From Lacticaseibacillus paracasei subsp. paracasei (GTDB lineage: Bacteria; Bacillota; Bacilli; Lactobacillales; Lactobacillaceae), in assembly GCF_000829035.1 (NCBI RefSeq), contig NZ_AP012541.1:124001-188000 (forward strand): a stretch of DNA of 64,000 nucleotides, read 5' to 3'. The stretch's first letter is position 1, and each line of letters opens with the position of its first letter. A model generated the notes under the pieces. It saw nothing but the letters and a program-made list of their open reading frames with translations, made no database searches and was not told where the DNA came from. A program made the position numbers and the translations under genes. Positions 26,764-36,219 of the stretch are shown piece by piece.

Positions 26764-27123
26764 ATGAAAAAAATGATTTTACTGACTGTCCTCTTATTGG
26801 GCTTCGCCTGCAACCCGTTTTCACAGGTTGATGCAGCCGAAGCAGGAGATGGCTATACCTCAGGCGCTGAAGTTGGCTTTTACGAATCACCGTCATCCGC
26901 TAGTACTGACAGTCAGGCTAAAAAAGCAGGGACAGGGCAAACTGATGACGCGAAAGACAGGCCTGATGCGCAAACAACGAATGCAGATCAATTTGGCTTC
27001 ATGCCACGGCTTGGTACAACGCAAGCTTGGCTTTGCAGCATGGCCGGCTTGTTGACGATACTCATTATCACATTGCTTTTGATTCTCAAACGAAATGGAA
27101 AAGACAAGGAAGAGGAAAATTAA
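26764..27123 (+). CDS. Small cell-wall-anchored protein of the WxL cluster (CscD-like)
   Basis: 119 residues: signal peptide (cleavage after VDAA), a short polar mature part rich in Ser, Asp and Thr, then MPRLGT, a hydrophobic helix (about 85-108) and a basic tail (KRNGKDKEEE). This is the layout of sortase substrates, with a degenerate motif where LPxTG is expected. Members of this type accompany WxL proteins in Csc clusters of lactobacilli and enterococci. AGGAGG lies upstream, and it follows the large protein by 15 bases. Confidence 0.8.
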   Translation: MKKMILLTVLLLGFACNPFSQVDAAEAGDGYTSGAEVGFYESPSSASTDSQAKKAGTGQTDDAKDRPDAQTTNADQFGFMPRLGTTQAWLCSMAGLLTILIITLLLILKRNGKDKEEEN

Positions 27124-27126
27124 AAA

Positions 27127-27900
27127 ATGAAAAAAAGTTACCTAGTGGCATCACTGGCAGGGTTAACCCTGATTGGTCTCAGCAGCATGCCAGTCTCAAT
27201 GGTTGGGGCAACGACTGAAGTTGTATCAGACGGTCAGGTGATGTTTAAAACCGATGTCACCCGGACACCAGCAAAGAATCCGCTTGATCCAGGCGACACC
27301 AAGCCAGGTAAGCCGACTAATCCGACCAACCCAACTGGCACGGCAACCAATGGTACCACCGGACCACTATCCTTGGACTATGCTTCCAGTTTTACTTTTG
27401 GCGAAGCAATGATTAGCGCAGATGATGCTAAGTACTATGCGAAGCCGCAAGTTTTCTCACAGGATGACGGCAAGACCGTGGATCGTCCTAACTTTGTTCA
27501 GGTGACCGACAAGCGAGGGACGTTTGAAGGTTGGACATTGAAAGTGAAGCAAGAGAAACAATTTTCAGTTAAAGATGATGACACTAAGGAATTAACCGGT
27601 GCTCAGTTGAAGTTCTTGAATGGAAATGTGACATCAACAATTGATCAGCAGTATGCGCCGACTGGTCAAAAGGAAATCACGCTTGTGCCTGGCAGTGCTG
27701 AGGTCGCACCGCTTGCGGCTGCTAAAGATCAGGGCATGGGCACTTGGATTTATCGATTCGGGGATGAACAGACGATGGCCAAGTCAATTGAGTTGGCGGT
27801 GCCTGGAACTTCGCCGAAGATGGCCAAGGAATATGTCACCGAATTGACCTGGACGTTAGAATCAACGCCAACCAACACAACACCGTCACCAAAAAGTTAA
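27127..27900 (+). CDS. WxL-domain surface protein (CscB-like) 1
   Basis: 257 residues. Signal peptide cleaved near VGAT, then a Pro/Thr/Asn-rich linker (about residues 50-80), then the WxL domain with both signature motifs, EGWTLKV and LTWTLES, and the conserved VQVTDKRGT before the first. WxL domains bind peptidoglycan non-covalently. Only 3 bases separate it from the previous gene. A paralogue follows at 28052. Confidence 0.93.
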   Translation: MKKSYLVASLAGLTLIGLSSMPVSMVGATTEVVSDGQVMFKTDVTRTPAKNPLDPGDTKPGKPTNPTNPTGTATNGTTGPLSLDYASSFTFGEAMISADDAKYYAKPQVFSQDDGKTVDRPNFVQVTDKRGTFEGWTLKVKQEKQFSVKDDDTKELTGAQLKFLNGNVTSTIDQQYAPTGQKEITLVPGSAEVAPLAAAKDQGMGTWIYRFGDEQTMAKSIELAVPGTSPKMAKEYVTELTWTLESTPTNTTPSPKS

Positions 27901-28051
27901 AGATCAACGTGGAACAGTGATTCGGGGGAACTTAGCACCAAAGCAGCAAACCAACAAAGATCATTAGTTTCGCATAGCGTCATCACTGACAACAAAGATT
28001 GCTGGCACCTGACAAAGATGCACGATGAAAACTAAAAAATGGAGTGTTATG

Positions 28052-28795
28052 ATGAAAAAATTTGTTTTATTAGCAGCCGCTGCAGCCATGGGTACCATGG
28101 CCGTCAATGCCACGACCGTACTCGCTGCCCAAACTAATGGTGGTGTGTACAGCACGAACGGTTCAATCGAATTTAAGCCAACAGAAAAAGTGACAAAACC
28201 AGTCGATCCGCTTGATCCAACTAAAACGGCCACCCCAATTGATGCGGAGGATCCGAAGAAGGTTGTTCAACCAGGGACACAAGGCCCATTGTCGATTGAT
28301 TTTGCTTCCAGCTTCAATTTTGGCAAGCAAGAAATCACTTCTGAAACCAAGACTTACTTTGCAGCAGCACAAAAATATCAAGATGCTGCAGGTACGGAAA
28401 AAGTGGGACCCAACTTTGTTCAGGTCACCGATAATCGCGGCACCGAAGCCGGTTGGAAATTAGTTGTGAAGCAAAATGACCAACTCACGTCCGTTAGCGG
28501 GAAAGAATTAACTGGTGCACAAATTCGGCTTAAGAATGGGCATGTGGTCACCGCCTCCACCGCAGCACACCCTGATGGTACAGCCGAGATGACCTTGGTC
28601 CCAGGCGCAGAGCAAACGGTGATGAACGCTAAAACTGGGTCAGGTACTGGCACGCACCTATTGAACTGGGGCAAAGATGCCGATGATGCGGCACGCAGCG
28701 TTGAATTGACCGTCCCGGGCGCCACGACGAAATACGCTGAAAAGTATGCGACAACATTCACCTGGACTTTAACGGATACACCAGATAACAAGTAA
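28052..28795 (+). CDS. WxL-domain surface protein (CscB-like) 2
   Basis: About 247 residues. Signal peptide (cleavage near VLAA), a Pro/Asp/Thr linker and a WxL domain with AGWKLVV and FTWTLTD. It is a paralogue of the preceding gene, sharing GPLSID/GPLSLD, FASSFNFG/YASSFTFG and FVQVTD. I choose ATG 28052 because GGAG lies 7 bases upstream; ATG 28049 or 28025 are alternatives in the same frame. The 150-base gap before it has no clear terminator. Confidence 0.92.
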   Translation: MKKFVLLAAAAAMGTMAVNATTVLAAQTNGGVYSTNGSIEFKPTEKVTKPVDPLDPTKTATPIDAEDPKKVVQPGTQGPLSIDFASSFNFGKQEITSETKTYFAAAQKYQDAAGTEKVGPNFVQVTDNRGTEAGWKLVVKQNDQLTSVSGKELTGAQIRLKNGHVVTASTAAHPDGTAEMTLVPGAEQTVMNAKTGSGTGTHLLNWGKDADDAARSVELTVPGATTKYAEKYATTFTWTLTDTPDNK

Positions 28796-28919
28796 GCTCA
28801 TGATTCTCCGAAAATGTTGGACGCAATTGGTTTCCGTTAGCGCACATACATTTTCTAGCATCTAGTTCCAACTTGAATAGACATGACCGATCACATCTTA
28901 AAAGACAAGGAGATCCTTT

Positions 28920-29999
28920 GTGAAAAAAACAATTTTCTGTATAGCAGCGTTTGTTGCCATGTTGATGACCCTTGCAGCCCATGTTTTTGCCTCAGAATTG
29001 AACTTTGCGGCCAAGGCCCAGATGCCGGACAATCAGGTCAATAAAGGTGTTAGCTATTTTGACATCAAAATGGATCAGGGTGCTAAGCAGGCCCTGCATG
29101 TTGACTTGCGAAATGATACAGAAAAAGAGGTGGCTGTGGATGTTGGCATTGCCAGTGCAACGACGAATATTAACGGCGTGGTTGAATACGGTCAAAATGC
29201 CATCAAGCCAGCGAAAAGCCTTGCCTTTAACATGAAGGATTATGTCAAAACGCCAGCTCAGGTCAAGATCCCCGCTAAAGGCAGAACGGTTTTAAATCTT
29301 GATGTGACCATGCCAAGCAAACCACTCCATGGCGTGATGGCAGGCGGCATTACCTTGAAGGAACATCAGCCAGGCGATCAAGCTGCAAAAGATGCAGGTA
29401 AAGGGGTTGCCATCAACAATCGCTTCTCCTACGTGATTGGCTTATTGATGCAACAAAGCACTGATCACGTAGCGGCTCATGTGAAATTGAATGATGTTAA
29501 GCCGAGTCAGATCAATTACCGCAATGTGATCTTGGCATCCATGGAAAACGACGCCGCGACGTTCGTCAACAAAGTGGCAGTTGATGCCAAAATTACGGCT
29601 AAAGGTTCGGATAAATCTGTCTATCAAGTGGCTAAAGAAGGCTTGCAAATGGCGCCGGACACGACCTTCGATTTTCCAATTGCGTTAGAAGGCAAGGCGC
29701 TTAAGCCAGGTACGTATGTTGCTCATCTTGAGGTGTATGGCAATCAGCAGGCAGATGGCGGGATGACTCGTAAAACAGCTGATGGCAAACAGCATTACCA
29801 TGATCACTGGACGCTGACAAAGCAATTCACGATTACCGATAAAGTGGCCAAAAATCTGAATCAAAAAGATGTCTCGATTAAAAAGGATAATAGCTGGCAA
29901 TTGTATGCACTCATTGTTGTTGTCGCTGTACTGATCATGATTGTGGCGCTTCTAATCGTCATTGTTTTCAAACGAAAGAAGAAGGAGCAAGCGTCCTGA
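28920..29999 (+). CDS. DUF916/DUF3324 membrane-anchored protein of the WxL cluster (CscA-like)
   Basis: 359 residues from a GTG with AAGGAGA upstream. Signal peptide, then a DUF916 domain (VSYFDIKMDQGAKQALHVDL, about 45-150), a DUF3324 domain (about 160-310), one C-terminal membrane helix (about 327-350) and a basic tail. CscA proteins hold WxL proteins at the cell surface, probably by binding them as an immunoglobulin-like pair. This completes a full Csc set. Confidence 0.93.
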   Translation: MKKTIFCIAAFVAMLMTLAAHVFASELNFAAKAQMPDNQVNKGVSYFDIKMDQGAKQALHVDLRNDTEKEVAVDVGIASATTNINGVVEYGQNAIKPAKSLAFNMKDYVKTPAQVKIPAKGRTVLNLDVTMPSKPLHGVMAGGITLKEHQPGDQAAKDAGKGVAINNRFSYVIGLLMQQSTDHVAAHVKLNDVKPSQINYRNVILASMENDAATFVNKVAVDAKITAKGSDKSVYQVAKEGLQMAPDTTFDFPIALEGKALKPGTYVAHLEVYGNQQADGGMTRKTADGKQHYHDHWTLTKQFTITDKVAKNLNQKDVSIKKDNSWQLYALIVVVAVLIMIVALLIVIVFKRKKKEQAS

Positions 30000-30223
30000 T
30001 CAAGGATGAATAAGAATAATGGTACAATATTCGTAAGTATTCAGTGATTAAATTAGTCGATAAAACTAATGGACAGGGCTGCGAATGAATCAATGGCAAC
30101 ATTGAGACGTTGGCGAATTGGAACAGTCATCTTGAAACGGTATCTTGTGTCGAACCTAGGTCCGCATGGGATGCACCAACATTGTCGTGACACTAGATTG
30201 ACTAAGAAGGAATATGAGAATTC

Positions 30224-30457
30224 GTGAAGGACACTGAAGCGGAAGAAAAAGCAGCCCAACAAAATTTGCACATTTGGTTATCGGACATGTTTACTGCCGA
30301 TGACCAAAGTGTGCGAATTTTTGATGTGGACAGGTACAAACAAAGTGGGAAAACAACGCAACAACAAGCATATTTGGCCAATATTGCTTACCGTTTTGCT
30401 GGGAAAACATTGCTGGCACGTACAGGTACGATCTCAAAAACAAGGTGGATTTTGTGA
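30224..30457 (+). CDS. Small protein of unknown function overlapping the Mga-like regulator start
   Basis: 77 residues from a GTG preceded by AAGGAAT at a long distance. The composition is that of a soluble protein. Its stop overlaps the GTG of the regulator (TTGTGA), as in translationally coupled genes. It could also be the tail of an older gene, since the stretch 30000-30220 upstream is empty. No family recognised. Confidence 0.4.
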   Translation: MKDTEAEEKAAQQNLHIWLSDMFTADDQSVRIFDVDRYKQSGKTTQQQAYLANIAYRFAGKTLLARTGTISKTRWIL

Positions 30458-30484
30458 AATTACTTGAACTGATGGAAAAGAACG

Positions 30485-31690
30485 ATCAAAAGAAACTTCC
30501 CCAGTTTACAATTCAAGTGCAACACCCTGACGACTAGACCATAAAGGCCATGAAGACCTATTCTTGTTAGTGCTAGCTAAACAAGAAAGCAGGAATCTTC
30601 ATGACCCACTCTCAGACTAACACCCACAAGCATTACCAACAACTCAGTTTTAGCGACCGTGCTACAATTCAGGCCCTTCAGGCTGCTGGTGACACCGCGA
30701 CCGTGATTGCACAGAAGCTTCATCGCAGTAAAGCGACAATCTCACGAGAAATCACGCGTGGATCTGTAACTCAGCTCGACTCGAAGCGTCACTCGCATCA
30801 AGTCTATCTTGCGGAAACTGCCCAAGCCATGCACGACCGTAAACGCGATAGAACCGGTCACTACGCCTTTCTTAAGACCGGCCGTGCGTTCTTCAAGGCT
30901 CTCGCCAGGGAGCTTACTCGTAAGCCGCGCGTACACAGCGTTGATAGCTTCGTACACTTCTATCGCGACCAGGGCAAGGCTTGCCCTTCAACGACAACTG
31001 TGTATCGCTACATCGACGCCGGGCTGCTTGAGCTAGACAACATGACACTTCCCAAGAAGCTCCGACGCCGCATCAAAGGCTATAAGAACGCCCACAAGCG
31101 CAAGAATAAGAAGATATACGGCGACTCAATCGAGTTGCGTCCTGCGGCCGTGAATGACCGCACAGGCGTGGGACATTGGGAAGGCGACTTGGTCAAAGGT
31201 ATTCGCTTAGCTGATGAGCCAGCATTAATGACGCTCACAGAACGGTACAGCCGGACTGAGATCATCGTCAAGATTCCTGACTATCATGCGGGCACCTGCC
31301 TTAAAGCCTTGCAGGACACGATCGACGACTACGGGGCCAAGGAATTTGAGAGTATCACTTTTGACAATGGTTCCGAGTTTGCCAAGTTATCAGAGATTGT
31401 TGGAACCCAGATTTACTTCGCACATCCGTACTCGCCTTGGGAGCGTGGCACAAACGAGAACGCCAATGGACTGCTTAGGGAATTCTTCCCGAAAGGGAAG
31501 TCTCTCAGAGCAATTACCCTGGTTGAAATTCAAGCAGTCCAATCCGCACTGAACCATCGTCCCAGACGTATTCTGAACTATCTTCGCCCATGCGATTACT
31601 ACCGATGCATGGCGTAACAGCCTAGACCACTATCAAGAATTCGTTATCATCGTTGCACTTGACTTGAAAATTGAGGATCAAAAGAAACTT
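30485..31690 (+). mobile_element. IS30-family element of 1178 bp with 14-bp target duplication, copy 2
   Basis: The element proper is 30499-31676. ATCAAAAGAAACTT occurs at 30485-30498 and again at 31677-31690. The ends match copy 1 (CCCCAGTTTAC and AAAATTGAGG), and the duplication length is again exactly 14 bp. Confidence 0.93.
30601..31617 (+). CDS. IS30-family transposase (338 residues), copy 2
   Basis: Nearly identical to the transposase at 7580-8596; it differs at about four positions, including a Cys for Arg near residue 233. The DDE segments (VGHWEGDLV, TFDNGSEF, GTNENANG) are intact, so it may be active. Confidence 0.95.
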   Translation: MTHSQTNTHKHYQQLSFSDRATIQALQAAGDTATVIAQKLHRSKATISREITRGSVTQLDSKRHSHQVYLAETAQAMHDRKRDRTGHYAFLKTGRAFFKALARELTRKPRVHSVDSFVHFYRDQGKACPSTTTVYRYIDAGLLELDNMTLPKKLRRRIKGYKNAHKRKNKKIYGDSIELRPAAVNDRTGVGHWEGDLVKGIRLADEPALMTLTERYSRTEIIVKIPDYHAGTCLKALQDTIDDYGAKEFESITFDNGSEFAKLSEIVGTQIYFAHPYSPWERGTNENANGLLREFFPKGKSLRAITLVEIQAVQSALNHRPRRILNYLRPCDYYRCMA

Positions 31691-33246
31691 CAGTTACTGT
31701 ATTATCTTGATCAGCATCCGAATCGCAAATTGAAGAACAGCGAGTTGCAAGATAAATTGCAGATTTCATATTATCTGTTTAAACGCCAGACCAAAGAGAT
31801 TGCTGAAGATATTGCAGCATTCGGCTTGAGTGATTTTTTTGCGATCGAAGTGACGAACACTACCGTTATCTTGCATGAATATCACAATACGAATGCATCG
31901 GTTTTTTTGGAACATTATCTGAAGCAGTCACTTCAAATTAAGATCTTGATGACGCTGATGCACGAACCACCAGCATTTAATCTAACCGAATTTGCCGAGG
32001 AACACTTTGGTAGCTATGCCTTTATGTACAAACGGTATACGGCTCTGCGGGATACGCTCAAAAGTTGGGGTATTGTGCTGAGTAATGATGGCAAGCTGAC
32101 TGGTGATGAATTGGCGATTAGACTGCTTTTGACCAAAATCATGGTGGTTGTGCATATTGATGAAACTGGGTTTGATGACAATGTTTGCAGTACGCTGCAT
32201 GAGCTTTTGCAGTTGCTGAAGATGACAGAAGCAACGCCGTCAATGAGTCAGCTCATCGAGACTAAAGCGTATTTTTTGATCAGTTTGGTTAGATTCCAGC
32301 AAGGGCATGTCATTGCCACATCACCGGAAATTGTTGATTTGGTGCGCAATATTCGCGAGCGCACGCTGGAAACCAGAAAACGGGTTATTGCGATTTATCA
32401 GGCGCATTTTACCGCAAGCGACCAGACGATTGACAGCGAGTGCGACTATTTTGGGACGTTCCTTGCTATTATTGGCATTATTACGTCGGAGGAGATCGTT
32501 TTTCCCGATACAATCAAACAGCACGGCCGGGCTTTCATTCAAGGGTTTGAAGCCAATTTTGATGTACAGTTGACATTGTCTGAGAAGGCCAATATCGAAT
32601 ACGTTGTCAACAAGTGTTTGATTGATGTGCTGGCCTTGCCGTTTAGGAGTGAATTCTTTGATGATCATATTGAAGTCAGTTACTTCTTTAGAATGTATCC
32701 CGAATTCTTTGACTATTGTCAGCAATTTGTCCAGGCGCGGTCGGTTAAGTTGGATAGGAATCAGTCGAAGTTTATGTTTTACCATTGTCTGTTGACCTTG
32801 GCAGCCAATGTGCCTTTGAACAAGGTGCTGGAGCCACTTTATGTCTGTGTTGATTTCACGCTGGGCAAGGAGTACAACACCATTATTGAACGCGACATCA
32901 AGTACTTTTCAACATTGAATGTCAAGGTGACCAACGAAGTCCGGCCAGAAACTAAATTGATTATCACGGATTTGGTCAATGCTTATCATGATACGGACAT
33001 TTCAAAAGTCATCTGGCTGCCACCGCCGCGACCAGAAGATTGGGAGAATGTCATTGAAGAACTGCTGGATTTGCGGCTAGCCGATCGCACGGTGAAAAAG
33101 GCATGATGAGAGCAGTGTGATCAACCTGTTCAGTGGCATGCCGAAGCCAGTGCATAAAATTCTTAAGTTTATGAAGGTTATAAAGTTTTGGTGAGACGAC
33201 CGCAAATGGTATACTCGCCTTAACAAATACTTGGAGGCGAGGCACG

Positions 33247-34233
33247 ATGAAAAGAGAAAACGATTTTGGGCCGGCTATTAAGGACTTTTTCTTTCGGGCC
33301 GGTGACTTTAAGGGTGTTAGTTCACGACCACAGTATTGGTGGCTTTTCCTTGCCCAATTTTTATTAGGGTTGGCTGCTGGTGTTCTGTTCGGCATTGCGA
33401 TTCCATTTTCTCTCATGGATAGTCATTCGTTAGGCAGCAATATCATGTTCACGCTGACAACGTTGGCATTTTCAATCTTTGGGTATCTTGGCTATCCACA
33501 ATTGAGCTTAACGATTCGCCGTTATCGTGACGCCAAAGTTAGTCCGTGGTGGTATCTGGGTATTATTATCATTAGTTTTATCGGCCCGTTACTAGCGGTT
33601 AGCGGCATGAGTTGGTGGTTGGCATTGCTGTTTCCTTTAATTGGCGGCATTGCTAACTTGGTCATTCTATTGTTGCCGAGTCGAGAACAGAAAGTTGTTC
33701 CGTTTCCGGCTCAACCTAACACGCGCGGTACGATTGGTGTTGGTTTTGGTACAGCGGTTAAGGACTTCTTCATCCGCGGTGGTGACTTTACTGGTGAATC
33801 CAGTCGCAGCCAATATTGGTGGAGCATTCTGTTTAGCGTGATTATCATTATCCCTACTTTTTTGTTTATGCTCTTGTCAATTATGTCAATTATTATTGGT
33901 GGCGCGGCAGTCAGCGGATTTAATAGCCAAAATGTTGACCATCTTGTCAATTCACTTGGTACTGGGGCGATCATCATTGGGTTCATTATTTTTACCATTA
34001 TTTATGCGTGGTCAATGTTAGCTTTGCCAGCATTGACAGTTGGTTGGCGACGATTCAAAGATGCCGGCGTTAGTCCATGGTGGTTGATTGCGTTCAATGT
34101 TGTATCAGCATTTCTATCAGCTCTTGATCGAAATGCGGGTAATGTGCCGTTAAGCCTAATTGCTTTACTTCTTGTCATCGTCCAAATTGTCATTTTTGCT
34201 CTGCCAACCAAGTTCCGTGACGATGAGGCATAA
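33247..34233 (+). CDS. Membrane protein with two DUF805 domains in tandem
   Basis: 328 residues. Each half begins with an amphipathic segment (IKDFFFRAGDFKGVSSRPQYWW and VKDFFIRGGDFTGESSRSQYWW) followed by four helices and a late motif (RRYRDAKVSPWWYL and RRFKDAGVSPWWLI). Ordinary DUF805 proteins are single units of about 120-150 residues, so this is an internal duplication. The function of DUF805 is unknown. GGAGGC precedes the ATG. Confidence 0.9.
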   Translation: MKRENDFGPAIKDFFFRAGDFKGVSSRPQYWWLFLAQFLLGLAAGVLFGIAIPFSLMDSHSLGSNIMFTLTTLAFSIFGYLGYPQLSLTIRRYRDAKVSPWWYLGIIIISFIGPLLAVSGMSWWLALLFPLIGGIANLVILLLPSREQKVVPFPAQPNTRGTIGVGFGTAVKDFFIRGGDFTGESSRSQYWWSILFSVIIIIPTFLFMLLSIMSIIIGGAAVSGFNSQNVDHLVNSLGTGAIIIGFIIFTIIYAWSMLALPALTVGWRRFKDAGVSPWWLIAFNVVSAFLSALDRNAGNVPLSLIALLLVIVQIVIFALPTKFRDDEA

Positions 34234-34249
34234 GCACCACTCAATGTAT

Positions 34250-34278
34250 AAAAAAATGCAGCCGCGGCTGCATTTTTT
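34250..34278 (+). terminator. Terminator after the DUF805 gene
   Basis: AAAAAAATGCAGCC and GGCTGCATTTTTT form a compact stem around GC. Confidence 0.88.
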
Positions 34279-34305
34279 AATGAAGTAAAGGTCTCGTAAC
34301 GTTGG

Positions 34306-34635
34306 CTAATAGATACCCTTTTCATCCTCATCTACTAGCGGATCATTGAAGTTTTTGTGGAAGTAGGTGCTGTCAATGATCTTGAATTTGCCATTGGTGA
34401 AGCGAGCGATGATCTCACCGTATTGTACAATCAATTGCTCCGTGTTGGGGATGTCAATTTTGAGACGGCCAATCGGGGTTTTGGTGAGGTATTGGTAATT
34501 TGCGCCAAAGAAGCCTTTCAAGTCGTCAGTGCTGGTTTCTTGTGAGTAAGGTAAGAAGTGGGTCATTTTTGCAGTTGAAAAAGCTGCGAATTCACCTTTT
34601 GGAAATCCTTGTAGTGATGAAGGCATTTGTGTCAT
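34306..34635 (-). CDS. Hypothetical protein of 109 residues
   Basis: A soluble protein with no recognised motif; its middle reads FGANYQYLTKTPIGRLKIDIPN. AGGAGG lies upstream of the ATG at 34635, and the gene stands alone between two + strand genes. Codon use is like its neighbours, so it is likely real. Confidence 0.7.
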   Translation of the reverse strand: MTQMPSSLQGFPKGEFAAFSTAKMTHFLPYSQETSTDDLKGFFGANYQYLTKTPIGRLKIDIPNTEQLIVQYGEIIARFTNGKFKIIDSTYFHKNFNDPLVDEDEKGIY

Positions 34636-34815
34636 GGTGTGATTCCTCCTGATTAAAGTGCTTTGCTACTGTGGCCAAAACGCGTGATTCAGCAGCGCTG
34701 TTTGGTTATTAATTTACTTATCATGATGGTAACACAATAATAGAACAATTGAATGTTTGCGCCGCGGCCTGAAAACGCTTAATATTAAGTCTGGACGTTG
34801 ATCGGAGGTGAGCAT

Positions 34816-36162
34816 ATGGATCAAAGTCTATTTCAAAATGGTAACTTCCAACCTTTGGCGAGTCGTATGCGGCCACAGACGCTTGATGAGTTTGTCGGCC
34901 AAACGCATTTGCTAGGGAAGGATAAGGTGCTCAGCAATCTTATCGAACATGACGAGATTAGTTCCATGATTTTCTGGGGTCCGCCTGGTGTCGGTAAAAC
35001 AACATTGGCGCGGATCATTGCTCGGCGAACGAAGGCACAGTTTGTGACATTTTCAGCAGTCACCAGCGGGATTAAAGAAATCAAGCAGGTGATGAAAGAG
35101 GCTGAACAGAATCGGGAGCTGGGTCAGAAAACCATTGTGTTTGTTGATGAAATTCATCGTTTCAACAAGGCGCAGCAGGATGCCTTTCTGCCATATGTCG
35201 AACGCGGGAGCATTATCCTGATTGGTGCGACAACCGAGAATCCTTCGTTTGAAGTCAATGCGGCGCTCTTGTCACGGACGCGGGTTTTCGTGTTGCACGG
35301 CTTGACCAGTGCTGAATTGGTTGACCTGTTACAGCGAGCGTTAAAAGATCCGCGCGGTTATGGTCTGCAGAAGGTTAAGATCGGCAAAAAGCTCTTAGCC
35401 CAGATTGCTGATTTTGCTAACGGGGATGCTCGAATCGCTTTGAACACCTTGGAGATGGCGGTGACAAACGCCGAAACCAAAGGCGGCGTGGTAACGGTCA
35501 CCCAAGCAGATGTGGCCCAGTTGTTGACGAAGAAAGCCTTATTGTATGACAAGAATGGTGAGGAGCACTATAATCTAATATCAGCATTACACAAATCAAT
35601 GCGCAATTCCGATGTTGATGCGGCCATTTATTGGCTGGCTCGCATGCTGGAAGCAGGAGAAGATCCCTTGTATGTCGCTCGGCGGCTAGTTCGATTTGCG
35701 AGCGAGGATGTCGGGATGGCCGACTCACGCGCATTGGAAATTACAATTGCTGTTTATCAGGCGTGTCAATTTATTGGGATGCCTGAGTGCACGGTTCATC
35801 TCACACATGCAGTCACTTATTTGGCACTTGCACCGAAATCGAATGCACTCTACACAGCGTATGAAGGCGCAAAGAAAGATGCGACCGAAACGCTGGCCGA
35901 ACCAGTTCCGCTTCAGATTCGAAATGGGGTAACGGATTTGATGCAGGATCTGGGTTATGGTAAGGACTATCAATATGCTCACAACACAAAAGATAAACTA
36001 ACGACCATGCAAACCATGCCGGATAATCTTATCGGCAAAACGTACTATCATCCCACGACTCAAGGCAGCGAAGCCAAGGTCAAGGAACGGCTAGAGCAGA
36101 TCAAGGCCTGGCATGCGCAACACCCTGACCCCGATTCGCCGAAAACCAAGAAAAAGTCATGA
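34816..36162 (+). CDS. rarA: Replication-associated recombination protein A (MgsA/RarA)
   Basis: AAA+ ATPase acting at stalled replication forks. 448 residues. Walker A GPPGVGKT at 55-62, Walker B VFVDEIHRF around 108-116, sensor 1 IGATTENPS, arginine finger region ALLSRTRVF, and a C-terminal MgsA tetramerisation domain with YLALAPKSNALY and the ending KTYYHPTTQGSE. The start at 34816 is chosen over 34798 because GGAGGTG lies 6 bases before it. Confidence 0.95.
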   Translation: MDQSLFQNGNFQPLASRMRPQTLDEFVGQTHLLGKDKVLSNLIEHDEISSMIFWGPPGVGKTTLARIIARRTKAQFVTFSAVTSGIKEIKQVMKEAEQNRELGQKTIVFVDEIHRFNKAQQDAFLPYVERGSIILIGATTENPSFEVNAALLSRTRVFVLHGLTSAELVDLLQRALKDPRGYGLQKVKIGKKLLAQIADFANGDARIALNTLEMAVTNAETKGGVVTVTQADVAQLLTKKALLYDKNGEEHYNLISALHKSMRNSDVDAAIYWLARMLEAGEDPLYVARRLVRFASEDVGMADSRALEITIAVYQACQFIGMPECTVHLTHAVTYLALAPKSNALYTAYEGAKKDATETLAEPVPLQIRNGVTDLMQDLGYGKDYQYAHNTKDKLTTMQTMPDNLIGKTYYHPTTQGSEAKVKERLEQIKAWHAQHPDPDSPKTKKKS

Positions 36163-36219
36163 TGCTGTGCGATTACGTGTGCGGCAATCCGACTACCCGT
36201 TTAGAGGAGGAAAAAAACA

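Larger units (their letters stand above)
30454..33106 (+). pseudogene. Mga-like helix-turn-helix regulator, split by an IS
   Basis: Removing the IS and one 14-bp repeat gives a protein of about 486 residues, starting at GTG 30454 (AAGGTGG upstream), MKLLELMEKNDQKKLQLLYYL. The N-terminal part has two winged helix-turn-helix regions (NSELQDKLQISYYLFKRQTKEI and FNLTEFAEEHFGSYAFMYKRYTALRDTL), as in Mga/AtxA-type regulators, followed by PRD-like helices. It lies right after the WxL genes and is probably their activator. The IS falls after codon 15. A TTG at 31664 in the IS end could restart translation, since the frame stays open. Confidence 0.85.

Noticed and set aside
34740..34815. Catabolite-response element (TGAAAACGCTTAAT) before rarA
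   Set aside because: It fits only half of the cre consensus well and rarA is not an expected CcpA target.
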